From: Dipylidium caninum
Taxonomy: Eukaryota; Platyhelminthes; Cestoda; Cyclophyllidea; Dipylidiidae
Assembly: GCA_017562135.1 (NCBI GenBank)
Contig: QEYB01000448.1
Coordinates: 992,001-1,056,000, forward strand
Direction of reading: 5' to 3'
Length of the DNA stretch: 64,000 nucleotides
The notes beneath the pieces were generated by a model, which was not told where the DNA came from, did not search any database, and worked only from the letters and a program-made list of their open reading frames with translations. The position numbers and the translations under genes were made by a program. This document shows positions 11,801 through 22,936 of the stretch, one piece after another (the first letter of the stretch is position 1; each line of letters begins with the position of its first letter).

Positions 11801-14800
11801 TAATAATGCCGACTTTGATAGTTCGTCCGATGAGGGTTGAATTTATGCTGTCAAGTTTGAGTTTCGGCGCCCTATTCAGCAGCCAACTGCCTAGCTAAAA
11901 AGAAGCCTTACACAACTGTTAATGACTATTTAATTGTGAGCGTATCTGAGTCAATGCTCAACTTACTCCTTTATTTGTGTCCTTAGAGCAGTCAAGAATT
12001 GCCACCGCCTCAACAGGACTTGCAGTTGGACCACTTAAACTGAAATTGATCCTCGAAAGGATGTAGGAACTGGGCTTTTGAAAAGGAAGATATCAGGTGT
12101 GTGAGCGTGTATTGATAAAAGGCATTTTTTTTGGCTTTATACACCTCGTGTATGTTAAGTGGTATGAACAAGCTTCGGGGAAGCGGCCCCATCTACTTAC
12201 CACTTGGGTTCCATTCTCCGTTATGTACGTCAGTCCGTCAAGGTAGGTGGCCGCAGCTCGCCAAGTGGGGTCGTAAAAGGGCGACGGAGTTTCGGGCGCA
12301 TAAGTGGTGCTCAAGCCGAAGGTAACCAGAGAGGCTCCTGTTCCCAGGTAATTGTTGTAAATGGAGCAGCTGTCACTCTGCACAGACAAGTGATTTATCA
12401 TTGGCACTTTTGACGTCATTTTCACGAGCATTTCCTCCACGTAATTTGAATTTTCAGTTAAGGTTAGTGATCAGAACTCACAACTGAGTAGGAGATAATC
12501 TGAATGCCTTCCCGCAATTGCTTATTCATCATTGCCTGTAAAGAAAATGCCTTGTCAAAAGTACGATAAATTATAATAAAGGCATTTTCCCTGGCGTGCA
12601 TCGTGATACCTCCTGTCCTTAATAGCCACGGATTCTACGCGATGGGACTCTTCTAATCTACTCGGTGATTTGTATTTATCGCGATTGTGGCATGTAATTT
12701 CCTCCCAAACCAAGAATCGTGACACTCACTAGCTCGAGAAACTTCTCACTGTAAAGCTTTCGGGTAGAATTTTGGAAAAGCAGGATGTATGTGTGCAGGT
12801 TGCTGGCTTTTTTGAAGTGAGGTACCAGTACATCTTGAACGGTGTGGTCGGTTGTCCAGTTTTGAGACAGGAAAATAGTCCTGAAGTAAACGTTCTTTAC
12901 AATTCGAATGAGGAAAATTAGTTCTAGAAAAAGGAAGTGGAAGAAAGAATTTCGTGAACGATGTTCATTTCCATGAAAATATACAAATTTCTACCCCTTT
13001 CATTGTCGAATTGTAGTGGAACAGGATTTCTTCGTGAAAAAAAAACTAAATTTTTTATCTTATCGCCTGAGAAGCAGTAAGGAGGACAGTCGACTGTTTA
13101 GAACTGCCGTCAAGAGGGTTTCAATGCTACGCCAATTGTTCGACTACCACAGTGTGAATTTGAGAGTTGGGAAGAAAAATGGGAAAAAAATGACAAAATT
13201 TTTTGCAGCACGTTCATGATGTCTCGCGGTTACCTGGACTGTTCGGGAGTCAGAAGGGCAAACGCTGCAAACCCTTGAACACCTTGGCCTACAGGTGAGT
13301 CTGTCAAAGTCCTTCTTCGGGAAAACAGTGACGCCCCCATACACAATATGGATTGCACTTGACGGATGTGTTCTGCAAAGAGAGCGGGCCGAAGTGCCGC
13401 TCCACACTCACCGTCTTACTGCCCCTCTGATTCGGAGGCCGTGAAACACTATCGTCCTTCGAGCAGGTTACCCAAAGGTCTGTTTTAAACAGGTGAGCAC
13501 TTCGAGACAGGAGAATAAAGTGAACATTCGGAATTTGTTAAGTGAGAGGGTGAATTATCAAAGAAGAGAGGGTTTCTCTTTGGTTGCCAAGGTAAACAGA
13601 TCCTCCTGAGTACCTTGCAGCCCGTTAATGCGTGCTTCGCCCATGTGTCAACGACGTCATGGACGGTTGGGGTGGGCGGAACTTCCCACCTGGGTCATTC
13701 CCGAGAGCCTCGAGAACCGTCGCCATGGTGAATCTGTTCTTGCCGCAGTGGCCTGCGGAAAGGTGACTCGATGCATGCGGACATGGCATTTTGGACAGAA
13801 AGTCAGTCAACGAGCATGCCCTGCCAGATGCTATCACCTTCGGATACTCAATGGGGAAGTTTCAAAGCACCTAGTTACAAATCTACTTAGTCACCCGACA
13901 AATTAGGGGAGATGAATGTCACAAAGAAGTGGTTTGGGGAAGACGCATTGCAACTACCTCAGAGGCGCCTTGGTGACCACAAAGAGTGGGGCATGGGAAG
14001 AGGGCGAGGATGTGTACCACCACACATGCGGGTGTTAAACTCCTTTTCGTGTCCTGAATTCTCTGCTCTCCACCTCTTTGCCGAGATGGTGGTACTCACT
14101 TAATCTTACTGTGTTAAGTAATCTAAAATTCTGACAAAAATCAAAAAGTAACAAATAATTTGACTGGCGCCAGCCTTCTACATCTTCTCGACACGAATCT
14201 ATGGCCAAAGAGGAGCGCGGAAGCGGACACTCGTCCGGTCAATCATTCAAAGTTAAAGGCGGGAAAAAGAGGCAGTATTCGCAGAGCACTGTACAAACGG
14301 GGTCCCGTACGAAATTACTGTGGAGTACATAGATCCTGGGAGACACTGTGAGCCAAAATAGCGGTAATGGTGCGTGATTAGACTGCAATTTCGCGCAAGA
14401 CCGGTTGTGCAAGGATGTCGGGAGTAAAACCGACACTGCTCGAGCATCTCTAATGCAATCTCAACTGCGTTGTGGCGTAAAGGGCGTTGACGCACTGTTG
14501 TGATCATCATAGATGAATGTGATTTCCGCCTGGCGTTGTTGAAGTAGGCTGGAGGTGATTTCAGCCATGGTCGAGTCGATGTTCTGCAAAAAGCGAATCA
14601 GTTGGCTGTTGCGAACCGGAGGCGCGTAGGCCGAGATGGCGATCATGGAGGTGCTGTAGAAAGGCGTCCGAGTCCAGTTGCTGATAGCTGCCAGGTCCGT
14701 GTCGAAGCTGCTCAAGTAGACGGTGTCGTTGGGCCCAGCTATAACGACGCAGAAAATTCGCCACCGCTCTGGTCAGGTATAGAGTTCGTGGCGAAAGGCG

Positions 14801-15071
14801 ATGCCAAGAAGTTAAAGTCAACTTGACACGTCTTCCCAGATGGGAAGCAAAATCGGACGATATTTGCATTTGGCAAGTAAGCATTTCGGGTGAAAGTTTC
14901 ACAGGCTTGTAAACTGGCTAAAAAAGCCCAACTTACTGTAGTTATTGTTTACAATGTCCCTCAGAGCAGACTGGAAGGACTCCTGAAAGGTAATATTTCT
15001 TTTAATTGTTCCTGTCCAGTTTTTGAGTTGTTCGACATGCGACGTATAGTTTTGCACTTCACCACATGAGA
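8886..15071 (-). CDS. Divergent ionotropic glutamate receptor-like channel
   Basis: The plan is that of an iGluR: extracellular amino-terminal domain (ATD), S1, M1, pore loop M2, M3, S2, M4. Exons: 15071-14937, 14738-14496, 14464-about 14350, 13372-13234, 12894-12730, 12535-12482, 12434-12201, 12074-11967, 11894-11799, 11244-11092, 10516-10009, 9713-9539, 9451-9303 and 9177 onward. Nearly all junctions keep phase; the 3' end of the third exon is unresolved. ATD: GPNDTVYLSSF and EITFIYDD. S1: LIGRTIKVGIIK joined to YPPFFENDTGF. M1: LSMPVWLAAVVLAFIFTGLL. M3: a segment ending LVLYASAMMTILLRI. M4: DVASIFIFLFVGIAVAFIIM. The Arg and Glu/Asp that bind glutamate, the SYTANLAAF gate and the QQG pore motif are all replaced. 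The pore exon has two single-base frameshifts. The frame after M4 runs open to 8886 through a pyrimidine-rich intron-like tract, so the true C-terminus is probably different. Nothing shows whether it conducts or what it binds. Confidence 0.8.
10009..10516 (-). CDS. Receptor exon with end of S1, M1, M2 pore loop and M3 (two frameshifts)
   Basis: This 508-nt exon of the receptor gene starts EIDASFALVPLSMANTEKV, the counterpart of the S1 loop PLTITxxREEV. It continues through M1 and then needs two frame changes: one at the G run 10171-10175 and one at the A run 10126-10128 (plus strand). Dropping one base at each gives a gap-free match to iGluR M2-M3: IIPTTLSSRI against the usual ISPRSLSGRI, then a hydrophobic M3. 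The corrected length (506) also gives exactly the phase that the next exon at 9713 requires. So the shifts are either assembly errors or recent inactivating indels. Confidence 0.75.
14465..14495 (-). other. 31-nt micro-intron in the receptor gene
   Basis: Between the ATD exons, the frame breaks exactly where a donor GTGCGT and an acceptor AACGCAG lie 31 nt apart. Removing the 31 nt restores a single frame reading FIYDDHN then IEIALEMLEQCRF, which fits a periplasmic-binding-type fold. A sequencing indel is the alternative reading. Confidence 0.5.
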
Positions 15072-15199
15072 CTACAATGAGGGAAATGAGGAGAGGTTAA
15101 AGTCGACCTCCATTACATAGTGGCGGGCAGTAATTAGGGTGGAAATGGGGCGAAATGGGGCAGACGGGACTGAGGTCATTAGAGCATTCATGTGCATTC

Positions 15200-15830
15200 T
15201 ACCTATGAAATATCAAGAGCGCCTATCAGTTTGGCGGACTCTAGCGTCTACGAAGTGGATGGAAGGCTATTACGTGGCAGATTCTCCAAAATTCCAGAGG
15301 TGCAGGCATGTCTGAAGCCGTGGAAAGGGTATCGGGCACTTTATTATGCGAGATTTAAAGAATTGGCAAATAGGAAAGTACCTGGAAAGAGGTCCACAAG
15401 GGCCTTCGAGAAAACGAGGAGCGACGACTTGGTGAGGAAACCTGAAATCCACGAAATCAAAAATGTGAAACAAACACGCACCAAAATGTGTGCGCATCTG
15501 CTGGGCGCGGCAGATACGAGGGACGCTGCAATTTTAGCTCCCTAAATTAGGAATTTAGGTATTATAGTACAAACTTCGAAACAGATGTTTGGTTTTGTCC
15601 CGTTTTGTCAGGGTTCGCGATCTATTTTCATTTTATTTTACCCCGAAATCCAATGCAAATAAAGTTGGCTCGAAGAATTTCTTTCTAGCAACCTGAGCAT
15701 CGTTAAAGAAGCCTACGAATACGGTGTTTCGTTTAGTCAGAGTCCAGTTTTATCCGTGTTCAGAGCCCATTTCTAGTTTATTTTCAGCGGAAATTAGACG
15801 GAAACAAGGCGCGATTTGCGTCTAAAGTTC
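15200..15830. other. Non-coding interval or intron
   Basis: Short open frames exist on both strands but none has a recognisable domain. A minus-strand fragment near 15200-15240 reads SAKLIGALDIS, which resembles the start of an ATD, but it runs into a stop and could not be linked in phase. Confidence 0.35.
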
Positions 15831-15839
15831 TCGTACGAT

Positions 15840-18655
15840 GAACGTGGTAGCTACTCCTTTGCCCATGCCGTTTCCCATGGAAAGGTACGCATCTTGTGTG
15901 ATTCACCTTTATCGCCTACAAGTTGGGCTTTTATATTTAGCAATTCAAACAAAAGGATAATATCATTTTTAGCGTGAAAGATAGCACCCCTTTGTGCCTT
16001 CGGGCCACCTACGACGACGGGTTTCGCCACATGAACCGACTGTTGCAAGCACGAACTCCTCCGACTAGCAAATTAAGGCCTCCATCGTCGCAGGTCGCAG
16101 CACCAGAGGTCTAAGTGGACGTAGTTCAATTTTTCAACCACTTAAGAAATCGCCTACTCCGGTGTGTGGCAAATTACCACGGATAGAAAACATTAACCTG
16201 AAAACAGTCAATCAGGAATTAATGAGCACAACGATAAAATCCGTAAAAAACCGTGTTGACTTTGCAAGTGATCCCCTAGTTCCACTTCTTTAGGAAATCG
16301 TATCTTCCCACAAATCCTCCGAAAACAGACTATGCTCCGAAAGACTACTTCAACGCTTGCCCCAAAGGACCGAACATCAAGCAATTATAAGACCAACTCA
16401 ACCCTAAGCCTTTAAGCCAAGAGTCAGAGGCGGCCTTGTTAAAGAAACCGACTGGAAATAACCTATCCTGCAAAAAGTAGTCCTAATGGCTGGCTGACTA
16501 GGTGGGAGACAGTAGCAAAACATTCACCCTGAAATGCCTTTTGAAGAGTTCAAGGTAAACAACGAGCCAACCGAATGGCACCTCATTAACTGTTTCTCGA
16601 CTCATCTTGTCCTAAATAAGTGGTCCCTCTCGCAAAAGAAAAGACCCCAACCTACTCTGGATACCGAAGAGGCAAGCGGAACGAGTCTCTCTGTTCACAT
16701 CAAGCAAGGCGGTGTGTGGGGGAGGCATAGCAGCGACAGTAGCACGCAAAGGGAATATACTACTCATATGCCATGCGTCATTTGACTCAAAATAACCCAC
16801 TGCGAATGATCTTCACAAGAGGGAGACAGAAAATCCCTTCCATGTCTACATTAATCAGCATTCTCAAGTTATTTCTTAATTTGTTCAGTCTAAGTCGAGT
16901 GAAAACACTTACAGGCTTGGTAGGGTTTTTTATTTAGTGAAATACTAAGTTGGAAACTACGCAACTGGCGTCCCATTCGGCGTCTGTTCCACTGCGACTG
17001 AGAGATACGCTGCAACGTGCACTCGATACTCTTATCTACAAGTTTTGAAGGTACTCTTCTCGCTCATTTTCGCAAACTCAATATGATTTGCATCCACCTT
17101 TCTTGTACGACTTCGAATTGCGTCATAGCGCGGCTCAACAGGCCTCGAGAAACCCTAACGAGGCATTCGGGATGGGTTCGCTGTTGAGGAAACAAAGTGT
17201 TCGATTGTGCTTCCAACAAATTTCCTTCTGGCAATTTGGCTCTCGTCGAGGCGCCCCGCTTCGAGGAAGGCCACCAACCCATTTGGCCGACGAGGAGGAA
17301 GAATGAAGCCCGATCACTGTGGAACCCAATCCACACACACACACACACGCACACAACTCTTCGTGCACTTGGGTCTCAACTAAATAGGAAACCGGCCACC
17401 CACACGGCTACGGCTGGTCTGTGTTGAAATATCTGCGTACAAGAAATGAAAAGGACAAGATTGGCCTCATATTTTGCCGACCGTGCGAACTGACGCAACC
17501 GCAGGTGGATGATCGAACGACCACAAGAAGAGTGGGGCATCTGCCCTGCTTCCTCCGCAATGCACCATTGCCGCCCTTTTACACCAAATCTTCACTTCTC
17601 ATGAAAAGTGGAGTTTGTCTGGTAACGGAAAACGATGAAGCAAACGGGGAGACAAGATTGCATCCCCAGGACACACTCCTGAGCGGAAAGTTCGTCGAAA
17701 AAGTGAATTATGGTTGGCATACAGTGAATGCCCAAGGAGTCATCTTCCATTATCCCCTCCCCTCCCCTCCCCCCCCCGCCCCTCTATGAGGCAACCGGAC
17801 GAAAGCACAACAGCGGCGGAGTTGCATCGTCGTGAAGAATTTGGTGTCAATTCAGGAGAAACTTAAGGGGAAAAAACAGGCAGCATTGCTCAATCGGTAG
17901 AGCTTTGACGACGACCACATAAAGCTCCCATTGCTGCTGACGAATTAAGTAACTTCCCTACAATTTCACGGTTTACCAACCGCAACCTCTCCATTTATCG
18001 CCCGACATTTCTCCGACCGATTGTTCCCTTTTTGCGTAATTAAGAATTACTTTTATGGGAGAGACGAAGTGTATGGGTAGATAAGAACACACGCTCTGAG
18101 GACACACCCCTGAGCCGAAATTTGATCAAAAAATAAAAGTTGTGGTTGGCATATGTGGAATTGCCCGAGGAGTGAGCATTGCGTTGTGCCGTTCTTTTAA
18201 GACAACCAGACGAAACCGGCATGGCGGCGGAGTCCCACGAGGAGAAAAAATTTATGAGGAAAAAAGAAGCGGCGCTGCTCAACCGGCGCGGCGCTACGCT
18301 TCTGGAGGAGGATAACGCTGAATGACGACCACATAAGACTTAAATTATTGTGGACAAACTAAGTGACTTCGCCAAAAATTCACATTTTTTCTTCTATAAC
18401 CCCCATTTTCATCGGGTATCTCAACGAGAGATTATTGCCTTTTCATCTTTCGGAATTATTTTTAGAAGAACAAATAGCCAAAATCACTTATTATCTCTAG
18501 AAAAGACCTTTTTCACAAAGGCATATTTCATTTGCCAAATAGTTGGGAGAAAGTCGCAGATGCCATTGGAAGTTATTTCAACTGAAAGTAATGAGTAATG
18601 TGAAAACTGAGCCTTTTTACTTATATTTAACGTCAATTTCATAGTTTCCAACTTA
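15840..18655 (+). repeat. Interspersed repeat copy 2 with TIR-like ends
   Basis: Positions about 15840-18050 correspond to the reverse complement of about 42420-44590. Inside it, an element is bounded by ACTAAGTTGGAAACTA at 16944-16959 and the near-mirror TAGTTTCCAACT around 18642-18653, which look like terminal inverted repeats. The internal part 17350-18030 is nearly identical to repeat copy 1 (6110-6790). Internal units of the type GACGACCACAT..GCTGCTGAC recur at 17915, 18332 and, in a related element, 21148. There is no transposase or reverse transcriptase frame, so a non-autonomous element is likely. Confidence 0.75.
17331..17356. repeat. (CA)n microsatellite
   Basis: About twelve CA units with one CG interruption, inside repeat copy 2. 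The inverted copy at 43123-43139 carries the complementary (TG)n, so the tract belongs to the element. Confidence 0.9.
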
Positions 18656-18699
18656 AAAATACTTCAACGGAAAGTGAAGTGCTATCAATGAACGGCCCG

Positions 18700-18970
18700 A
18701 AGTATCATGCACACCGGGATAGGGTTGAAGATAACAAGCAGAGGACAATTCTCTCACTTTTGCACGTTTTACACACCTTCCTTGTCCATATTTAGGGTGA
18801 AAACGAATACTGATTTTTTACCTGTTAAAAGAATGGCTGTCCTTCGTTACTGAATGGCCGAGGTTTGTAATGGAAGTGACAACTTCGGCGGTCACAGGCG
18901 TAAGGAGAATTGCGTTTTTGTTTTCTGCCCATATTCAACGCCCACTTTATAATTTTAAGCCGCCTATTTC
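18700..18970. repeat. Diverged repeat related to 7240-7470
   Basis: Both segments share ordered blocks, for example GAAGA..A..AGCAGA, CCATATTTA.GG, AAAAGAAT.G.TGTCCTT and GTCACAGGCGT against GTTACAGGCGT, with roughly two thirds of bases alike by eye. It follows repeat copy 2 in the same order as in copy 1, which suggests the original repeat unit was longer than the well-conserved core. Confidence 0.5.
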
Positions 18971-19362
18971 GGCAGACAACGGGCGATCTCGAAGAGGTGA
19001 CCAAAAGCACCCGTAGCTTTTTAGTATGGGCGTCCAGAAGAAGTCTGACCGTGTGAACGCGGAGGACGTGGAGGGAATAAGCGGGGAAGGCATCGGTGTG
19101 AGGTGTCGTGACGATGGGCCGCTGTTCGTCCCGCGTGTTCTACGAGGGTTTCAGGGGCCACGGTACCTCCCCATTATCACAAATTATGATAAAATTTGTC
19201 ATTTAAACTCACCATTTTGTAGGGAGCATCTGTCATTGGGCGAAGCAACCGATTGCGGATCGAGGGGATCGCACGTTTGATTCATTATCGCATGAAGTTT
19301 CCTGAAATCCTCGGTGGTCGAAATATCTGAGGCCAATGCAAAGATAAACATTTTTCACTCAC

Positions 19363-19789
19363 AGACCGAGAGTATGGCGCATTAGTTCTATCACTGAGTG
19401 GAATGGGAGAGTCGTAAGCATAAAATATGATGTAGAGGATGTCGCTAGTCAATGAGGAATCGGTTATACTGCTGAAATCGACTTCCTCGAACAACACCGA
19501 CTGCTCATACACCAACTTATTCGTGGGCAGTCGCTTATAAGTGTGTAAACTAGAAACGCATGCGTATACGGACAGCGGTGGTCGTGGCTTTTGATATCAC
19601 AGGGGAAATGAAGAGGTTGGATTTGAGAAAAGCTGAGATGTAGACGTCATTTGTCAGCATGGGGCAGTGACTTGCGGTGTCTTCGACGAACTCCCACCCA
19701 CACACGCGTGAAGCCTCACACAGCACGCCTGCCTTAACCCGAAGAGCACGTGGCACCGGAGGCGAGTGACTAGAATTTAATGACCTTCA

Positions 19790-19828
<39 letters not shown>

Positions 19829-20089
19829 TGATGGAGTGGAATGCATCCAACCTCATAGACATCTCAACGACAAAAGAAATGAGGATTAAGATGGTCAAAT
19901 GACTTGAGGAGGAGAGGAGAGGCGAGGAAAGGAGACTTACTGGTCCCATTGCATCCAAGAGAGGTGACGTTGCGACCAATCTGGAAGAGAAGCGTCAGCG
20001 ATTCTACAATTCGCAAAAAAGAAGTGAACATCTTCACCGCTCCCCTTAGATGGAGGTGCGTGAGGCTTAGGGGAATGAATTTCTTGGCT
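19363..20089 (-). CDS. Three linked exons of a probable receptor ectodomain
   Basis: Exons 20089-19941, 19728-19574 and 19515-19363 join with matching phases (start phase 2, junctions in phases 1 and 0). The product reads GAVKMFTSFLRIVESL, IGRNVTSLGCNGT, VLCEASRVCGWEFVED, TNDVYISAFLKSNLFISPVI, LVYEQSVLFEEVDFSSI and ILYIIFYAYDSPIP. N-glycosylation sequons (NVT, NGT) and several Cys fit an extracellular protein. The block TNDVYISAFLKSNLFISPVI loosely resembles NDTVYLSSFDTDLAAISNW in the ATD of the neighbouring receptor, so this may be the ATD of a paralogue or an extra N-terminal module of the same gene. The last exon ends in phase 0 and the next exon I find (15071) needs phase 1, so they do not join directly. 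Confidence 0.5.
19791..19826. repeat. (CA)18 microsatellite
   Basis: An uninterrupted run of 18 CA units between coding exons of the minus-strand receptor-like gene. It should be length-polymorphic. Confidence 0.95.
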
Positions 20090-20622
20090 CTGCATGGAAT
20101 AAGCATGGTTGACAACCTGTGAGGTGTCGGGTGAGGTTAAAACGTAACAGGCACGCAACAACCACGGCTGCCTGGCACGACGGTGGTAGTAAAGGATTCG
20201 CCGCGTGCCACCGAGCTGCCCTGATAAAAATTCCGCTCTCCCCATGTTATATATCGCAGGTTTTTACTCACGCAGTGTGTCCCTGTTCCCCGCACCGATG
20301 CATTGGCTTGGCTCGGACCCGAAGAATACATTGCAAAAGAGACCCAAAATACCGCCCCACACCTGCTTGCTTTCATTCACCGACGATTGTATAACCGAGG
20401 CTGGAAAGGTAAAGGCTCAACCAGCATGACTTGGGCAATGCTGTGGGTAACCTCGAGTTAAGGGAAGCGGGCACCGCCAAGGGAAACAAACACTTATTTT
20501 TGGCGAGATTAATTGGGCAGAACAAGGGTAAACGGTTCACCCACACCCCAGGGTTCCCACTACGAAGAGTTGTAGTGGCAGTGCCGAATTGCGTATGAGG
20601 GGGAAAGAAGTGGTCCCTTAGG

Positions 20623-21861
20623 TACTAGGTTGGAAACTATGAAACGAGAGTTTTGTCTAGTCTGTGTCCCACTGTGCCATAAAGGCACTCGATATTTTAT
20701 TCACAAGTTTAAAAGGTATTCTTACTACTCACGCCGCTAAATTTTTCGTGTTTGTGGCCTCTTTTTTAATTTTTCGCTGAAACCAATTGGGAACAAAACG
20801 CGATTTACTTCTACTTATCTTGGACGAGCTCAATTAAATTATAGCGCAGCATAACAGGCATTCGAAGGTGGATCCACTAATGAACAAACTGCTCGAGGAG
20901 CCTCGTCTCGAGGAGAATATATAAGGACGGTGACTGTGGAATCCGATCTGGGCATAACCACTCGTGAACTCGGTCTTAACTAAATAGAAACGGGCAGCCC
21001 ATGCGGCTGCGGCGGGGTTGAAACAGACCCTGTGTGTGCAGTAAGTAAAGAAGAAAAAGTGGGCTTAAAGGCGCCGACAGGGAGAAGAGGCGCAAATGCA
21101 GTCGACCTGGCGATGGCGCGAGCGAGCGCGCATGATCACGTTGAACGACGACCACATCGAACTTCCGTTGCTACTGACAAACCAAATGACTCCTCTTCAA
21201 TTTGACATTTTACCGCAACTTGTGGATTCATTATACGATGACACACCAGTCGATTCTTACTCTTTTCGTAACCGAAAATTGTTTTTAGGAGAAAAAAATA
21301 TGCTATAGCCAAAGTGGCCTATTAACTCTAGAAATAAAAGATATTCTTCAAAAAGGCATATTAGACTTGCCAAATCGCTGGCCGAAATTCGTAAATGCCA
21401 ATTAAATTTATTTCGATTTCATAAACAGTAGTACGCTCTTTGTGTTTAACTTTTATTCAACACCATTTTCAAAGTTTCAACTTGATTTCGGGCTTCATCG
21501 GCTTCAACTACAGCTGTCAAACTGCACTTTCTTCTCTACAATTTGACATTTTTGACACAGCCTCAGCTTCATCGCCCCGATACTTCACCGGCCGATTATT
21601 ACACTTCTTGTGAATACGAATTATTTTCGAGGAGTAAATATACAAACAACCCAAATGATATTATAAAGGCCCTTTAATCGTTTTTTTTAGCTCTGAAGAT
21701 GAAGATTTTTCCCATAGCGGCACACATGACTTGCCAAATCGTTGGCCGAAAGTCGTAGATGCAAACGGCAATAATTTCGAATGAATATAATAAATAACGC
21801 GAAAACCGCCCTTTTTGTTTATTAGATTTTTTCCACACCTAGTTCATAGTTTCCTGCCTAA
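20623..21861 (+). repeat. Repeat element with TIR-like ends (about 1.24 kb)
   Basis: The element starts ACTAGGTTGGAAACTATG (20624-20641) and ends with the mirror TTCATAGTTTCCTGCCTAA (21843-21861). Its interior repeats the motif set seen in copies 1-3 (GACGACCACAT.., TTGCCAAATCG.TGGC). Two internal tail units, near 21300-21470 and 21600-21850, suggest internal duplication. No coding capacity is seen. It is a diverged member of the family. Confidence 0.6.
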
Positions 21862-21912
21862 TGGGGTCTCGAGAAGATTTCATTAAAATGGGAAAGGTTT
21901 GTGCAATGTCAC

Positions 21913-21982
21913 TTGTAGACTCACTGTCTTGCGCCGAGGCGGAGGAGAGAAGAAAGACGACGAAGATGAAGCAAACATTCAT
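21913..21982 (-). CDS. Probable signal-peptide exon
   Basis: A start codon at 21982 opens a textbook signal peptide: MNVCFIFVVFLLSSASAQ, with cleavage expected after SAS-A or A-Q and the mature part beginning DSEST. A donor at 21912 (A/GTGACA) would end the exon in phase 1; without it the frame continues to about 21839, into the repeat end. It is the best candidate first exon for the receptor-like exons at 19363-20089, but that link is not proven, since the 20089 exon needs a phase-2 partner. Confidence 0.45.
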
Positions 21983-22162
21983 CTCTGTGGAGTGGAGCCC
22001 ACTCAACCGCCTCTGTGAGCAGCACATGTGGCACACCAATCAATGCGCCTCTCCTTCCGCGGTGCAAGGACATTCGCGGCATCCAATGGGCTGAGATCAC
22101 GCCGGGTGCGGGTGGAAGAACGCTTCTTAACTAGTTACATTCATGTAGACACTATCTCTAAG

Positions 22163-22195
22163 CCACACACACACACGCATACACACACACACAAA
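22163..22195. repeat. Interrupted (CA)n microsatellite
   Basis: Two CA tracts separated by GCAT, in the spacer between the signal-peptide exon and the protease gene. Confidence 0.9.
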
Positions 22196-22815
22196 GCACC
22201 ATTTGACTTCCAGAGAATGCTTAGAGAAACAGGTTAACAAAGCGATTTCTCCCGAAGTGGCCTCCGTTCGAATGCCCAGACGCGTATTTCTACGGCAGGG
22301 TGGAACACCTAAGCGATGAGGCTACCGACAAAAGGAGTAGGCAGCAGAAGTCATTCATTCAGTCGCAGCCGTTGTCTGGCTAGAACGAATTCCACCCGAG
22401 TGTTGAGGTGGAGGCGGCTCCGGAGGCATCTGTCGGGGTGTTTGCACAAAAGACGGTGGGGAACACTCGGGCGACTCCGCGGAGCGCGTATTCACTCGGT
22501 CCGTGCACACCTTACCCAAAACATTTTCAGTAGCCTTACTAATCAGGCAAGGAAAAAGAAAACGGGGACTATTTAGCGCCGGCATATGAAAGCTGGACTT
22601 TACCCTCCTCAAGGCCAATGAAAACTGTTTCTGTCAAAATGAGGAGAAGCAAGCGGGATATTTCACATCAGGCGCTGATATGTCGCATGTGAGAAGGCCT
22701 ACTTCCACAACTCATATTCATAACCCTAAGCGGGAGTAGAGAAGGCGGTGGAGTGACTAGAAAAACAATTTTTTTTTCGGAAGTAGACAGTTCAGGAGAA
22801 GATTATTGCTGAAGG

Positions 22816-22841
22816 AGGGGGGGAGGGGGAGGGGGAGGGTG
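22816..22841 (+). other. G-run cluster, potential G-quadruplex
   Basis: Runs of G of length 3 to 7 separated by single A residues lie about 100 bp beyond the stop codon of the protease gene (which is on the other strand). The tract could fold as a G-quadruplex and would be a C-rich, CU-rich stretch in the transcript if the 3' UTR extends this far. Confidence 0.5.
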
Positions 22842-22936
22842 GAAGGGCCAGGGGTTGTCCATGCATTGGAAGTCCGAGTAGGCAAGGGGAGACCTGGCTA
22901 CCGCGAGTCATCTTCTTGCCTCTCCCTGGGGGCATC

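Noticed and set aside
14800..14917. An extra ATD exon reading ACETFTRNAYLPNANIVRF
   Set aside because: Using it would leave an intron of only 19 nt after the exon ending at 14937, below any known intron size.
15851..16048. 65-codon minus-strand frame repeated at 44390-44580
   Set aside because: The frame lies in the duplicated repeat and the second copy carries changes that break it, so it is not a conserved gene.
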